Notes: a model not told the origin generated them from the letters alone. Numbered from the stretch's first letter, positions 28,389-37,626 are shown. The stretch is 64,000 nt of DNA from Teichococcus wenyumeiae (GCF_003696345.1 NZ_RFLX01000001.1:587688-651687); one strand, 5' to 3'. Numbers and translations: made by a program.

Positions 28389-30220
28389 CCGCTCATCTCC
28401 TCCACGATGTCCTTGAACAGCTTGGCCGGTAGCCCGCCGCCCTGCACCTCATCCATCGGACTGGCATTGTCGTTGCCGAGCCAGACCCCGATCACCCAGC
28501 GCCCCGCGATGCCGACGAACCAGGCATCGCGGAAATCCTGCGTGGTGCCGGTCTTGCCGCCGATGCGCTGACCGCGCACCGCCGCCGCATGGCCGGTGCC
28601 ACGCTCCACCACCGCGTTCAGCATGCGGCGCATCTCACCCGCATGCCCGGCCGAGATCACCCGCTGGGGCGCCGTCAGCGGCACCGCCAGCACGCGGCCG
28701 GAACCCTCCGCCCGCGCGATGCCGTAGGGCGTCACCCGCAGCCCCCCATTCGCGAAGGCGGCATAGCCGGTGACGAGGTCCAGCAACGTCACCTCCGCCG
28801 TGCCCAGCGCCAGGGAGGCGTCGTTGGAAAACCGCCCATGCACCCCCAGCCGCTCCGCCACCGCCGCCACCGGCTTCGCGCCACCCGCCGCCAGCAGCAC
28901 CCGCACGGCGGCGGTGTTGATGCTGTGCGCCAGCGCATCCTCCAGCGACAATTCGCCCCGGGCCCGCCACCGGCCATTGCCCGGGGACCAGCCGCCCAGG
29001 TTCAGCGGCAGGTCCGAGACGGTGCTGGCCGGGCTCAGCCCTTGTTCCAGTGCCGTCAGCCAGACAAAAGGCTTGAAGGCCGACCCGGGTTGCCTGCGCG
29101 CGGTGGTGGCGCGGTTGAAAGGGCTCTGCCGGTAGTCGCGGCCGCCCACCATGGCGCGCACGGCGCCGTCGCTGGCTTGCAGCACCAGCACCGCGCCCTG
29201 GCTGGCATGCGCCGCCGCGCCGGGGCCGGAGAGCAGGGCATCGAGGCGCTTCTCCACCACCGCCTGCAGCTTCAGGTCCAGCGTGGTGCGCAGCTCCAGG
29301 TCGCCGCTGCCGGGGAAGCTCTCGGCCAGGTCGTCCTGCACCCAGTCGGCGAACCAGCCGGCATCGCCCGAGGGGCGCGGCGGCAGGGTCATCTTCTCGG
29401 CTTCCTGGCGCGCGCGGCCCTCAGTGATCAGCCCGGCGGCAGCCATGGCCTCCAGCACATCGGTGCCGCGGCGGATGGCGGCATCGGGGGCGGCGCGCGG
29501 GTTGTAGCGGGAGGGTGCCTTGGGCAGCCCGGCCAGAATCGCCGCCTGCCAGAGCGTGACGCGGCGCGCCGGCACGCCGAAATACAGCCGCGCCGCCGCA
29601 TCCACCCCATAGGCCCCGGCGCCGAGATAGACGCGGTTGAGGTAGATCTCCAGCAGCTGGTCCTTGGTGAAGCGGCTTTCCAGCCAGAGCGCCAGCAGGG
29701 CTTCCTGCACCTTGCGGCGCATGTTGCGCTCCGGCGTCAGGAACAGGTTCTTCGCCAGCTGCTGCGTGAGGGTGGAGCCGCCCTGCACCACGCGGCCGGC
29801 GCGCCAGTTGGTGACGGCGGCCCGCGCCAGCCCGATCGGGTCCAGGCCGAAATGGCTGCGGAAGCGCCGGTCCTCCACCGCCATCAGCGCGCCAGGTACA
29901 TAGGCGGGCAGGTCAGCCAGCCGCACGCGCTCGCCATAAAGGTCGCCGCTGGTGGCCAGCAGGCGGCCATCGGCGGCTTCCAGGGTCACGGAAGGGCGGC
30001 GGGTGGCCACCAGCGCCGCTTCCGGGCGAGGCAGGTCCCAGGTGAAGAAGATCAGCGCCAGCCCGAGCGCGAGCCCGCCCCAGACCACCAGCAGCACCAG
30101 CAGGCGGAACAGGCGCAGCAACCCGCCGCGCCGAGGCGGGGTGCGCGGGGCCTTGGATGGGGTGGCAGGCATGGCGGAAGGCGCCATGCCGGGTTGAGCA
30201 TGGGCCGAGATGCGGCGCAT
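28385..30220 (-). CDS. Class A penicillin-binding protein (glycosyltransferase/transpeptidase)
   Basis: About 611 residues. A short basic cytoplasmic tail and one membrane helix (LFRLLVLLVVWGGLALGLALIFF) are followed by a GT51 domain (MAVEDRRFRSHFGLDP around residue 110, QGGSTLTQQLAKNLF) and a transpeptidase domain with QPGSAFKPF (Ser near 377), SIN and GGKTGTT (near 550). It polymerises and crosslinks peptidoglycan in the periplasm. It is shorter than PBP1A (a second one is at 51350), closer to PBP1b/1c-sized variants in Rhodospirillales. ATG at 30220 is chosen; 30187 is possible. Confidence 0.9.
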   Translation of the reverse strand: MRRISAHAQPGMAPSAMPATPSKAPRTPPRRGGLLRLFRLLVLLVVWGGLALGLALIFFTWDLPRPEAALVATRRPSVTLEAADGRLLATSGDLYGERVRLADLPAYVPGALMAVEDRRFRSHFGLDPIGLARAAVTNWRAGRVVQGGSTLTQQLAKNLFLTPERNMRRKVQEALLALWLESRFTKDQLLEIYLNRVYLGAGAYGVDAAARLYFGVPARRVTLWQAAILAGLPKAPSRYNPRAAPDAAIRRGTDVLEAMAAAGLITEGRARQEAEKMTLPPRPSGDAGWFADWVQDDLAESFPGSGDLELRTTLDLKLQAVVEKRLDALLSGPGAAAHASQGAVLVLQASDGAVRAMVGGRDYRQSPFNRATTARRQPGSAFKPFVWLTALEQGLSPASTVSDLPLNLGGWSPGNGRWRARGELSLEDALAHSINTAAVRVLLAAGGAKPVAAVAERLGVHGRFSNDASLALGTAEVTLLDLVTGYAAFANGGLRVTPYGIARAEGSGRVLAVPLTAPQRVISAGHAGEMRRMLNAVVERGTGHAAAVRGQRIGGKTGTTQDFRDAWFVGIAGRWVIGVWLGNDNASPMDEVQGGGLPAKLFKDIVEEMSG

Positions 30221-30344
30221 GCGGTATCCTACCACCGTATGACGCTCCGCATGACGGGTGCGGTTGCAAAAATTGTAATTTTTGAAGGGCTGCACTGGAA
30301 CCGGTGCCTGGGAAGAGTGCTTGAAGGCGGTTCAGGAGCGACGG

Positions 30345-30986
30345 ATGACACTGCACGCGGCCATGGCGATAGGGCTGGGCCTGCTGGCCACGACCCTGGC
30401 ATGGGGGCAGGAGGCGCCCTTGGACAGCCCACGCTGCCAGCAGCAATGCGGTGCCGTGCTGCCCCGGCGCATCGACAACCCGCGCGAGGTGCAATCCTGC
30501 CTGGGCCGCTGCCAGGCGCTGGAGCGGCTGCAGCCGCCCGCCGCCAGCACAGCCGGCCGTCCCGCCGCCCCAGCGAAGCCGCAGGCACGCCGCGAGGTGG
30601 CGGCACCAGCGCCGCCCCCGCTCGCTGCCCCGGAAGCCGGCCCCCATGGCGCCGTTTATCTGGCGCCCGCGCCTTCACCCGGCATAGGGCTGGCGGCGAA
30701 TATGCCGGACCGCAACACGGCGCATCGCGTGGCCGAGCTGCAATGCATCGGGCAGCAGGGGGCCGCCTGCCGGCTGGCGCTGGAATTCCATGACCGCTGC
30801 GCGGCGGTGGCGCAGGGGGTGGTGCCCCGTGGGCTGGCACTGACGCAGGACCCCAGCACCTTCCAGGTCATGGTCGCCACGGCCGGCGCCGGTGCCACCG
30901 CCGCGCTCGCGGAGGGGGAGGCCATGGCCGCCTACCGCCGGCGCTTCCGCGGCACCTGCCGGATGGCGCGCAGCACCTGCGGGTGA
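30345..30986 (+). CDS. Secreted cysteine-containing protein, DUF4189-like C-terminus
   Basis: 213 residues. Signal peptide LHAAMAIGLGLLATTLAWG, then a Cys-containing region (RCQQQCGAVLPRR, QSCLGRCQALERL), an Ala/Pro-rich linker, and a C-terminal part with HGAVYLAPAPSPG, AELQCIGQQGAACRLALEFHDRCAAVAQG and RGTCRMARSTCG. The spacing of Cys around AELQC and FHDRC looks like DUF4189, a small secreted domain of unknown function. ATG at 30345 has CAGGAG upstream. Disulfide-rich periplasmic protein, function unknown. Confidence 0.7.
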   Translation: MTLHAAMAIGLGLLATTLAWGQEAPLDSPRCQQQCGAVLPRRIDNPREVQSCLGRCQALERLQPPAASTAGRPAAPAKPQARREVAAPAPPPLAAPEAGPHGAVYLAPAPSPGIGLAANMPDRNTAHRVAELQCIGQQGAACRLALEFHDRCAAVAQGVVPRGLALTQDPSTFQVMVATAGAGATAALAEGEAMAAYRRRFRGTCRMARSTCG

Positions 30987-30992
30987 GACGGC

Positions 30993-31865
30993 TCAGCCCC
31001 GCATGGCGCCCAGCACGGCGCGGCAGAGCGGCGTGGTGCTGTCGCAAAGCTGGAAAACAATATCGAAATGGTTGGAGGCCGGCGGCGCCGGCACCAGCGT
31101 CACCGCGCAGCCGGCCTGCCGGTAGCGCTCGGCCTGGTCCTGTGTCTGGCGCTTGAATTCGGCGGTTTCCGTCTCGGCGACGCTCAGCACCACCGGCAGG
31201 CCGGGGCGCGGCGGCGGCAGCAGGGCGGGCGAATTGCGCGCCGCCGCCGCCGCGTCCAGCGCCAGCCAGTCGTTGACATGGCAGAGCCGCACCGGCTCCA
31301 GCTCGAACAGGCCGGAGAGCAGCGTGCCGCCGGCTACCGGATGCGGCGGCAGGCCGAAGCCGGCCGGCCAGTCGCCGCCCGCCGCCAGCATGGCCGCCAG
31401 ATGCCCGCCGGCCGAGCTGCCGCCGACATGGATGCGCGCCGGGTCGCCGCCATGGCGGGCGATGTTCCCGTGCAGCCAGGCCAGGGCGGCGCGGCATTGT
31501 TGCGTGATCTCGTCCAGCGTGGCGCCAGGGGCGAGGGCGTAGTTCACCGCCACCACGCAGCAGCCCGCCGCCGTCAGGGCCGGGGCCATGAAGCCGGAAT
31601 CGGCGGCGTCCAGCAGCCGCCAGTAGCCGCCATGGATGAAGACGAAGACCGGCGCCAAGCCGCCCGTGCCGGCGGCAGGGAAGATATCCAGCCGCTCCGC
31701 CTCGCTGGGGCCATAGGGGATGTTCAACACGCAGGGCAGGGCGCGCCGGGCGGCTTCCGTGCGGGCGCGGTATTCGGCCATGATGGGCGCGATATCCGGC
31801 ACCGTGGCGCGGGCATTGTACTCGCGGTCCAGCGCCGCGCGGTCCATGTCGCGATAAAGCATCAC
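30993..31865 (-). CDS. Alpha/beta hydrolase, kynurenine-formamidase-like
   Basis: 290 residues. HGGYW at 78-82 and GGSSAGG with S151 are the oxyanion-hole and nucleophile motifs of the hormone-sensitive-lipase/BD-FAE group that includes arylformamidase. The N-terminal MDRAALDREYNARATVPD is typical of the kynurenine-formamidase subgroup. It is a cytosolic hydrolase without signal peptide. No kynurenine pathway genes are adjacent, so the substrate may instead be a small ester or amide. Convergent with the DUF4189-like gene, six bases apart. Confidence 0.82.
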   Translation of the reverse strand: MMLYRDMDRAALDREYNARATVPDIAPIMAEYRARTEAARRALPCVLNIPYGPSEAERLDIFPAAGTGGLAPVFVFIHGGYWRLLDAADSGFMAPALTAAGCCVVAVNYALAPGATLDEITQQCRAALAWLHGNIARHGGDPARIHVGGSSAGGHLAAMLAAGGDWPAGFGLPPHPVAGGTLLSGLFELEPVRLCHVNDWLALDAAAAARNSPALLPPPRPGLPVVLSVAETETAEFKRQTQDQAERYRQAGCAVTLVPAPPASNHFDIVFQLCDSTTPLCRAVLGAMRG

Positions 31866-31925
31866 AGCCTCTTCTTCAACGGCGCCATGCCTGAGGCCGC
31901 CCGGCCCGTGGCCAGGCGCTGCCGC

Positions 31926-32897
31926 TTAGTGGCGGTGGATGATTTCCTCGATCATCATGCCCGGCGTGCTCTTGGCATCCAGCACCTGCGCCATGTGCTC
32001 GATCAGCGGCGCCACGCCCGGCTCCAGGTGCTGCAGGATGATCCGCACCGAGCGCACGCCCTCGGCCAGGAAGTCCGGGCGGTTCGCGTCAACCGGGATG
32101 CCCTTGCCGATCATGACGCCCAGGGTGCGGTTGCGGCTGGTGTCGCACATGCCGGTCAGCAGGATGTCGCCGATGCCGCAATACATGTTGATGACCGAGC
32201 CATCCATGCCGAGGCTCTCCAGCACCTGCCGTGCCTCGGCGATGATGCGGGTGATGATCATGAAGCGGGTGTTGTCGCTCATGTTGAGGGAGGCGGCGAC
32301 GCCGAGAATGATGGCGTAGACATTCTTCAGCGCGCTGACCATGTCCACCGAGGCCGGCGAATAGGACGTGTCGAAGTCCAGCGAGGCCTTGGCAAAGACG
32401 GAACGCAGGCGCTGTTCCGCGTCGCGGTTGCGCGCGCCGATCGTCAGGCCCGACAACTCGCCCAGCAGAAGCGGCCGGGCGAAGGTGGGGCCCTTCAGCG
32501 CCACATATTCCACCGCGCTGGCATTCGCCTGGAAATGCTCCGCGAAGGTCAGGTACTTGCTGTCCAGGCCCTTCACCAGGTTCACCACCATGGAGCCCGG
32601 CTTCATGTTCTTGACGATGACCTCAAGATACTGGTCGATGAAGCGGGCCGGAATGGCGATGAAGACGATGTCGGCTTCCAGGCAGATCTGGATGTCGCTG
32701 GAAGCGACAACCAACGCCGGGATCGTGATGTCCGGGAAATAGGCCGAGTTCTTCCCGGTGGAGCGGATCACCTCCGCCTGCTGTTCCGTCCGGCAGATCA
32801 GCGAGACCTTGTGACCGGAGCGCGTGGCTGCCACGCCGATCGCCGTGCCGAAGGATCCACCGCCGAGCACAGCGATCGCAGGTTTGGAATTCGGCAT
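31926..32897 (-). CDS. Divergent GpsA-like glycerol-3-phosphate dehydrogenase
   Basis: 323 residues. Rossmann motif GGGSFG (12-17), KGPTFA, ALKNVYAI and SRNRTLG place it in the NAD(P)-dependent glycerol-3-phosphate dehydrogenase family, which makes sn-glycerol-3-phosphate from dihydroxyacetone phosphate. Several family positions are changed (GPTFA for GPSFA, GIGDILLT for GLGDLVLT), so it is probably a specialised paralogue rather than the housekeeping gene. ATG at 32897 follows GGAGAAGCC. It opens the glycan island and lies 213 bases downstream of the LicD gene, where glycerol-3-phosphate could feed TagD. Confidence 0.85.
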   Translation of the reverse strand: MPNSKPAIAVLGGGSFGTAIGVAATRSGHKVSLICRTEQQAEVIRSTGKNSAYFPDITIPALVVASSDIQICLEADIVFIAIPARFIDQYLEVIVKNMKPGSMVVNLVKGLDSKYLTFAEHFQANASAVEYVALKGPTFARPLLLGELSGLTIGARNRDAEQRLRSVFAKASLDFDTSYSPASVDMVSALKNVYAIILGVAASLNMSDNTRFMIITRIIAEARQVLESLGMDGSVINMYCGIGDILLTGMCDTSRNRTLGVMIGKGIPVDANRPDFLAEGVRSVRIILQHLEPGVAPLIEHMAQVLDAKSTPGMMIEEIIHRH

Positions 32898-33070
32898 CAG
32901 GCTTCTCCGGCGGTGAGGCTTTGCCGCGGCCCCGCGATACCGCGGGAACACGACGTGGTCAGCGAGTCCAGTTCATAGGGCATGTCGGTGCCGAAGGCAT
33001 CTCCCTGTGGGACCCGGCGCCTGCAGGCGGTGGAACACCGCCCGGGGGCCGTCCGGTTCAGGCCCTGTCG

Positions 33071-33092
33071 GGCGGGGCTGGCCTCGCCCGCC
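33071..33092 (-). terminator. Terminator-like hairpin after the LicD gene
   Basis: GGCGGG/CCCGCC (33071-33076 and 33087-33092) about 20 bases after the LicD stop. No U-run follows, so it is only a possible terminator between the LicD gene and gpsA-like. Confidence 0.35.
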
Positions 33093-33110
33093 TGACAATG
33101 CGTGGCGGCT

Positions 33111-34652
33111 TCAGTCTTCCAGTTGCCAGGGCCATTCGTAGAACTGGTCCGGCTTCTTCCAGTTCTCGCCGTAACGCTCGGCCAGGAAGCCGGCGGGGTC
33201 CGCGGGGGCCGGGTACTTGCGGCCGCAGAGCTCGACCTCTCCGGGGGGAAGCACGAGGTTCGTCTGGATCGGCCTGTACTGAAACTTCTCCATCATGACC
33301 TGTATCTGGTCGCCCTCGAACCAGCAGGGGAACAGGTCCACCGATACCCCGTCCTTCGAGACGTTGAAGTTGAGCGAGCCCGAGGGGCGCCAGGAGGAGT
33401 AGCCGGCGGCCCTGAAGCGCTGTTCCAGCGCGTGGCTGCCCCGCTCGGCTTCCGCCCTGGTGGTGGAGTGATCGACATACAGAACGTCGACGTCGTCGTC
33501 ATGGGCGATGAAGTCGTTCTCCCGCACGGCGCCGAGCAGGGAGCCGTAGCAGAGGAGGCCGCGCAGATTCCATTCCCGCAGTTGCTGGATCACCTGATCC
33601 AGGCCGTTCAGGAACAGCTCCCGCCTGGAATGCAGGACAGAATTGTTGATCTGGTGCTTGGAGATAATGAAGTTCTGTTCGTTGGTCCGGTACTGGGGCG
33701 CAATCTCGTTCAGGCGCTGCATGACCTTGCGGATCACGTCCTTGGAGCGCAGCACGCGGCTGAACGGGGCGAGCTGGCTGGTCCCGAGGATGCTGGTATC
33801 GCCCATCAGATACAGGATGTAGTGGGCGATGATCGTGAGATCCTCATCCTGAAGCTGGTAGTCGCTGTTGTAGAAATCCAGCACGGCGATGGCCTGCGCC
33901 CAGTCGATGTTCCCCTGCCGCGCCTTGCCGCTGGAGATCACCTCCGCCAGCCCCTTGCGGAGCTGGAGATTCACCGTCTCAGGCGACGTGTGGCGAGGAT
34001 CGTGGTCCTTGCCCAGGATTTGCGTGATGCCCTCGGCCAGGTTGACGAAGCACTGCTTGCGGCGCTCGGCGTTGTTGTTCTCCCAGCGGCAGAGCAGCTT
34101 CTCCCCGGCATAGGCTTCCACGCAGAGGAACATCGAACGGACGCCCCATTCGCTTCCGCGATTGGCGACAACCAGCTTGGAGACATGGGCGGGAGACTTG
34201 AACGATACGGTCAGGGAAGGCGCGATTTCTTTCTTGGTGTGGATCTGCGATCCACCCAGGAAGCATGCTGTCAGATGTTCCTTCGGCTTGTCGCCATAGA
34301 TGGAACTCGCTTCCACATGCGCCGTCAGGTCGGGACGCTTGATCTCCTTCGCGTCCTTTGAAAAGAACCTGATCGCACCGAGATTCAATATCTCGGCCGC
34401 TGGAGCCTCGATCCGGAATACGACCTTATCGACTACCTGTTCCACAGGGATGGTGAGTGCATTTCTTTTCGAATCGCCAAAAAAGCCAAAAGATGGGAAT
34501 GCACGCGCGGCAAGCGCACCAACTTCGTCTTCGGGATTAAGGTCTTTATGCACCAATCTGCTCCGCCTGACACCAACTGACCTAGTACGACCGCCAGGAG
34601 TAGCCGAAAGCCCGCCCACACGGTTTGAGTATAGCCTACCATTCTCCACCAA
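33111..34652 (-). CDS. LicD family phosphotransferase with N-terminal beta-sandwich-like domain
   Basis: 513 residues. The C-terminal LicD/FKTN nucleotidyltransferase domain is clear: YGSLLGAVRENDF (369-381) and H384-D-D-D-V-D-V, the metal-binding Asp cluster, followed by VDLFPCWF. LicD proteins transfer phospho-alcohols such as phosphocholine from CDP-donors to glycans. Residues 60-190 look like an F5/8-type carbohydrate-binding sandwich (VVFRIEAPAAEILNLGAI, LTVSFKSPAHVSKLVVANRGSEW), and 195-330 are helical and unassigned. A TTG start is the first possible; the true N-terminus is uncertain because no ATG is near. In this island the donor may be CDP-glycerol. Confidence 0.82.
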   Translation of the reverse strand: MVENGRLYSNRVGGLSATPGGRTRSVGVRRSRLVHKDLNPEDEVGALAARAFPSFGFFGDSKRNALTIPVEQVVDKVVFRIEAPAAEILNLGAIRFFSKDAKEIKRPDLTAHVEASSIYGDKPKEHLTACFLGGSQIHTKKEIAPSLTVSFKSPAHVSKLVVANRGSEWGVRSMFLCVEAYAGEKLLCRWENNNAERRKQCFVNLAEGITQILGKDHDPRHTSPETVNLQLRKGLAEVISSGKARQGNIDWAQAIAVLDFYNSDYQLQDEDLTIIAHYILYLMGDTSILGTSQLAPFSRVLRSKDVIRKVMQRLNEIAPQYRTNEQNFIISKHQINNSVLHSRRELFLNGLDQVIQQLREWNLRGLLCYGSLLGAVRENDFIAHDDDVDVLYVDHSTTRAEAERGSHALEQRFRAAGYSSWRPSGSLNFNVSKDGVSVDLFPCWFEGDQIQVMMEKFQYRPIQTNLVLPPGEVELCGRKYPAPADPAGFLAERYGENWKKPDQFYEWPWQLED

Positions 34653-35157
34653 GCTCAGCTACCAGCCCCCCTTAGCCCTTATCCAGAAGAACAAGTAAAG
34701 CTTGGAAACACGGCAACAGTGTCGCCGGCGGTACGATCCGGGACATGCCGCGCCTTGGCCAAGAACCGGGGGCAAGGACGGTCCGGCGCGGTGTCCATCG
34801 GGCCATGGGCCATGCAAAGTATGCGGGCAGAAAATCGCCTTCAGCGGGACAATAATGGCGCAGGAAACGGAACCTGGGTCAAGACGAGATCTTGATGAAT
34901 AAACGGGTTCATCAATGACGCGCTTGCGGGGTATGGCTCCAGGCCCCACGGTCTTCAGTCCCATGGGGGCCGATGCGGCGCCTCAACCGGAGGTACTGCC
35001 CTCTCGAACCTGTGAACGCCCCTTTTCCCACCGGGCCTGGCTGAACAATCCTTACCTTCCACGACGGCAGTCGCAGAGGGGGCAGGTTGGCACCTCCTGG
35101 CCCGCTCGCAGCACATGATCCGGATGGAACGCTACTCGGGTCAGAACCGCATTAGAG
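34653..35157. other. 505-bp non-coding gap, no gene seen
   Basis: Upstream space of two divergent island genes (LicD on minus, glycoside hydrolase on plus). Short frames here lack protein-like composition. It is less GC-rich than the core, for example around 34840-34920. It must hold two promoters, but I see no clear operator or repeat. Confidence 0.5.
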
Positions 35158-36315
35158 ATGTCCATGAAGATGATACGGCTCAGAAGCTTGGCTTCATCGC
35201 TCCTCCTGGGGCTCTTCCTGGCCCAGGCGCCGCTGGCGCCGGCCCGGGCGGCGGAACTGGTAGTGGGTGTCAATCTCGACAACCCGCTGCGGGCGAGCGT
35301 CGCCCAGCAGGATGACACCTTCGCGCAGCTCAAGGCGGCCGGCGTTCAGGTCATCCGCAACGACATCAAGGGTGACCTCGACAAGGGCATCGATTTCCTG
35401 CGGCGCGCGGCGGCGCAGGGCATCCGTGTCCAGCTGATCGTTGCCCCGGAATATCCGCCGGACGCGCCCACCCGCCCCTATATGCCCGACCGCTTCCCCA
35501 GGATGTGGGGCGGCCCCCTGCTGTCCTCGGCCGATCCGGAACTGTCTCGCACGGCATACCGGGCGCTCTTCACGGCGCTGGATGCCGCGGGGATCACTCT
35601 CGCCGGGTTGGAGCTCGGCAACGAGATCAACTGGGCCGCCTTCAACCGCGATATCCCGCTGCCCGGCATGGGCAAGATCCTGAGCCGCCAGGACCTGCGC
35701 GACACGCCGGAGGGCCAGCAGATCGCCAAGGGCTTCCTGCAATACATGAAGGTACTGGCGGCGCTGAAGGAGGAGCGGGACCGCTCCCGCCTCAACCGCG
35801 CCACGCCAATCATCTCGGCGGGGCTGGTGGCGGCGCCAGAAGGCGGCAAGCCCTTCAACCCGAAGCTGGATGCCGTCAGCCTGCCGGCGACGATCGGCTT
35901 CCTGCGCGAGCATGGGCTGGATACGCTGGTCGATGCCTATGGCATCCATACCTATCCATCCAATGCCCAGCCCGGCGATCCGGCAGCGAGGGCGAGGCGC
36001 TCGGCCCGGCTGCGGGAGGTGGACCTGTCGCAATGCGGCACCGCCAGTAGCGGCCGCAAACCCTGCTGGATCACTGAATGGGGTTTCCGCAACCAGGACC
36101 GCACCTGTCCCAGCGACGATGCCCCGCGGGCCCAGCTGGTGCGGGAGGCGCGGGCCGAATTCGCCAGGGCGGCCGCGGAAGGGCGGCTGGTCGGCATCAC
36201 CTACTTCGCCTGGGATTCCGAGCCATGGGCCAAGGAGCCCAGCTCCCTGAGCATCTATCGCTGCGGCGGGCTGACCGAGAGCGGCCAGCTGGCCATCTCG
36301 CCCCGGCTCAACTAA
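35158..36315 (+). CDS. Secreted glycoside hydrolase, clan GH-A type
   Basis: 385 residues. Signal peptide SLASSLLLGLFLAQAPLAPARA, then a TIM-barrel enzyme. LELGNEINW has the acid/base Glu E156 in the N-E pair, and CWITEWGF has the nucleophile candidate E307, the arrangement of clan A retaining glycosidases (GH5, GH39 and relatives). YGIHTYPSN fits the barrel strand with the conserved His. It acts in the periplasm or outside. Inside the glycan island it probably trims or turns over the polymer made there, as in exopolysaccharide loci with a companion hydrolase. Several ATGs lie at the N-terminus; 35158 gives a complete signal. Confidence 0.8.
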   Translation: MSMKMIRLRSLASSLLLGLFLAQAPLAPARAAELVVGVNLDNPLRASVAQQDDTFAQLKAAGVQVIRNDIKGDLDKGIDFLRRAAAQGIRVQLIVAPEYPPDAPTRPYMPDRFPRMWGGPLLSSADPELSRTAYRALFTALDAAGITLAGLELGNEINWAAFNRDIPLPGMGKILSRQDLRDTPEGQQIAKGFLQYMKVLAALKEERDRSRLNRATPIISAGLVAAPEGGKPFNPKLDAVSLPATIGFLREHGLDTLVDAYGIHTYPSNAQPGDPAARARRSARLREVDLSQCGTASSGRKPCWITEWGFRNQDRTCPSDDAPRAQLVREARAEFARAAAEGRLVGITYFAWDSEPWAKEPSSLSIYRCGGLTESGQLAISPRLN

Positions 36316-36349
36316 GGGCAGCCCGGCGGCTGCCGCCGGGGCTTGCCCT
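36315..36349 (+). terminator. Hairpin terminator after the glycoside hydrolase
   Basis: Nested stem: outer AGGGCA/TGCCCT (36315-36320, 36344-36349) and inner CCCGGCGG/CCGCCGGG (36322-36329, 36333-36340) with a CTG loop. It starts at the stop codon. No U-run follows. The rest of the gap to 36785 shows no convincing gene and is AT-richer near 36660-36780, as expected for a promoter. Confidence 0.55.
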
Positions 36350-36785
36350 GCCGCGCGACAGGCCGTTCCGACCTCGCTGCTCAGGCCGGCCTGTTCCGGA
36401 GCAAGGGCGCAGGCGAGAGGGATTGCGCCTCGGCCCTCCATGCCACGACCGCATCGGGCGTGACGGGCGAGGGGGCCGAGCTGCGGTCCCGGTCGATATC
36501 AACGGCGATCGGCTTGGCTGGCACGCCTTGTCGCGGTGGAGCGTGGCGCGCTCCACGCGACCATTCCGCGTCTGGCCAGGCATGTCCTGAATCCCCTGCG
36601 GCATCAGAGCGGGAAGGCGCCTCGCGATCCAACATTGCCGCTGCACGCTGAAGAGGCCCGTGTGGCCCTCAAGGTAATGATTAGTGGAAAGCGCTTGAAC
36701 AGAGCTTTTGCTTAAAGCATGAGTTCATTAGGAAGCAAGCAGCCCGGCAGTGTCTGGCCAGTGTGCCGTTTATCAGGAAAACAGA

Positions 36786-37580
36786 ATGCATCTTGTTAAT
36801 GATATGGTTCCAATGGAGTGGTGGTCCGACGCGCCAAATTTCGGCGACCTACTGGCGCCGTGGCTCGTGGAGAAGATGTCCGGCAAAAAGCCCTATGCCG
36901 AAAAAGACCGGACGAATAATCCCAACTATCTTGTCATTGGATCTATTGTCAGCCACGCGCGGGATGCCTCGATCGTGTGGGGCCCTGGGGCCTTCGGCGA
37001 CGAGACCAACAACCAGCTCAACAAGTCGGCACAGTATCTGGCTGTCCGTGGCCCCTTGACGCGCAACAAGCTTGCCATCGCCGGCATCAAGTGCCCGCGC
37101 ATCTACGGCGACCCGGCCCTTCTGGTGCCCGACTTCTACAAGCCCGATGTCGAGAAGACGCACGAGATCGGCGTGGTGGTCCGGTGGTCCGAACCCTGGT
37201 GGAACAAGGACCTCAAGATCGATGGCGTGAAGACCATCAGCCTCAAGAGCGATGACATCGAAGGGGTGATCAATGACATCTGCTCCTGCAAGCGCATCAT
37301 CTCGTCTTCCCTCCACGGGCTGATCATCGCCGATGCCTATGGCATTCCGAACGCCTGGCTGGCCTCCGGCTCACCACGCGGGCTGGAATTCAAGTTCTGG
37401 GACTATTTCCTGACCGTCCAGAAGCCGCGTGACCCGAGAGCGGTGGATCTGGCGAAAAGCAACATCACCCTGGATTTGCTGCTCAAGGAATTCGATTACG
37501 ACGACCGGCCGATGGGGCTGGATCTGAACCCCCTGCGGCATGCCAACCCCTTCGGCTGGGTGCCGCCTCAGGCAGCGTGA
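36786..37580 (+). CDS. Polysaccharide pyruvyl transferase family protein, short type
   Basis: 264 residues. NFGD at 18-21, VRGPLTR (88-94), GDPALL (109-114) and SSLHG (174-178) with DAYGIPN are the GT-B-like PS_pyruv_trans pattern. Family members add a ketal pyruvate from phosphoenolpyruvate to sugars of exopolysaccharide or cell-wall glycans, giving negative charge. ATG at 36786 follows CAGGAAAACAG; an ATG at 36750 lacks a site. The gene is AT-richer than the core. A second family member lies at 45081 and is clearly different. Confidence 0.82.
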   Translation: MHLVNDMVPMEWWSDAPNFGDLLAPWLVEKMSGKKPYAEKDRTNNPNYLVIGSIVSHARDASIVWGPGAFGDETNNQLNKSAQYLAVRGPLTRNKLAIAGIKCPRIYGDPALLVPDFYKPDVEKTHEIGVVVRWSEPWWNKDLKIDGVKTISLKSDDIEGVINDICSCKRIISSSLHGLIIADAYGIPNAWLASGSPRGLEFKFWDYFLTVQKPRDPRAVDLAKSNITLDLLLKEFDYDDRPMGLDLNPLRHANPFGWVPPQAA

Positions 37581-37586
37581 CCGACT

Positions 37587-37610
37587 GACTTGGGGGGGCG
37601 GCCCCAAGTC
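37587..37610. terminator. Terminator-like hairpin between convergent genes
   Basis: GACTTGGGG/CCCCAAGTC (37587-37595, 37602-37610) with a six-base loop, seven bases after the pyruvyl transferase stop and 17 before the end of the convergent unknown gene. It differs in sequence from the palindrome families of the core regions. Confidence 0.6.
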
Positions 37611-37626
37611 ATGCGCCCGGCCGCGA

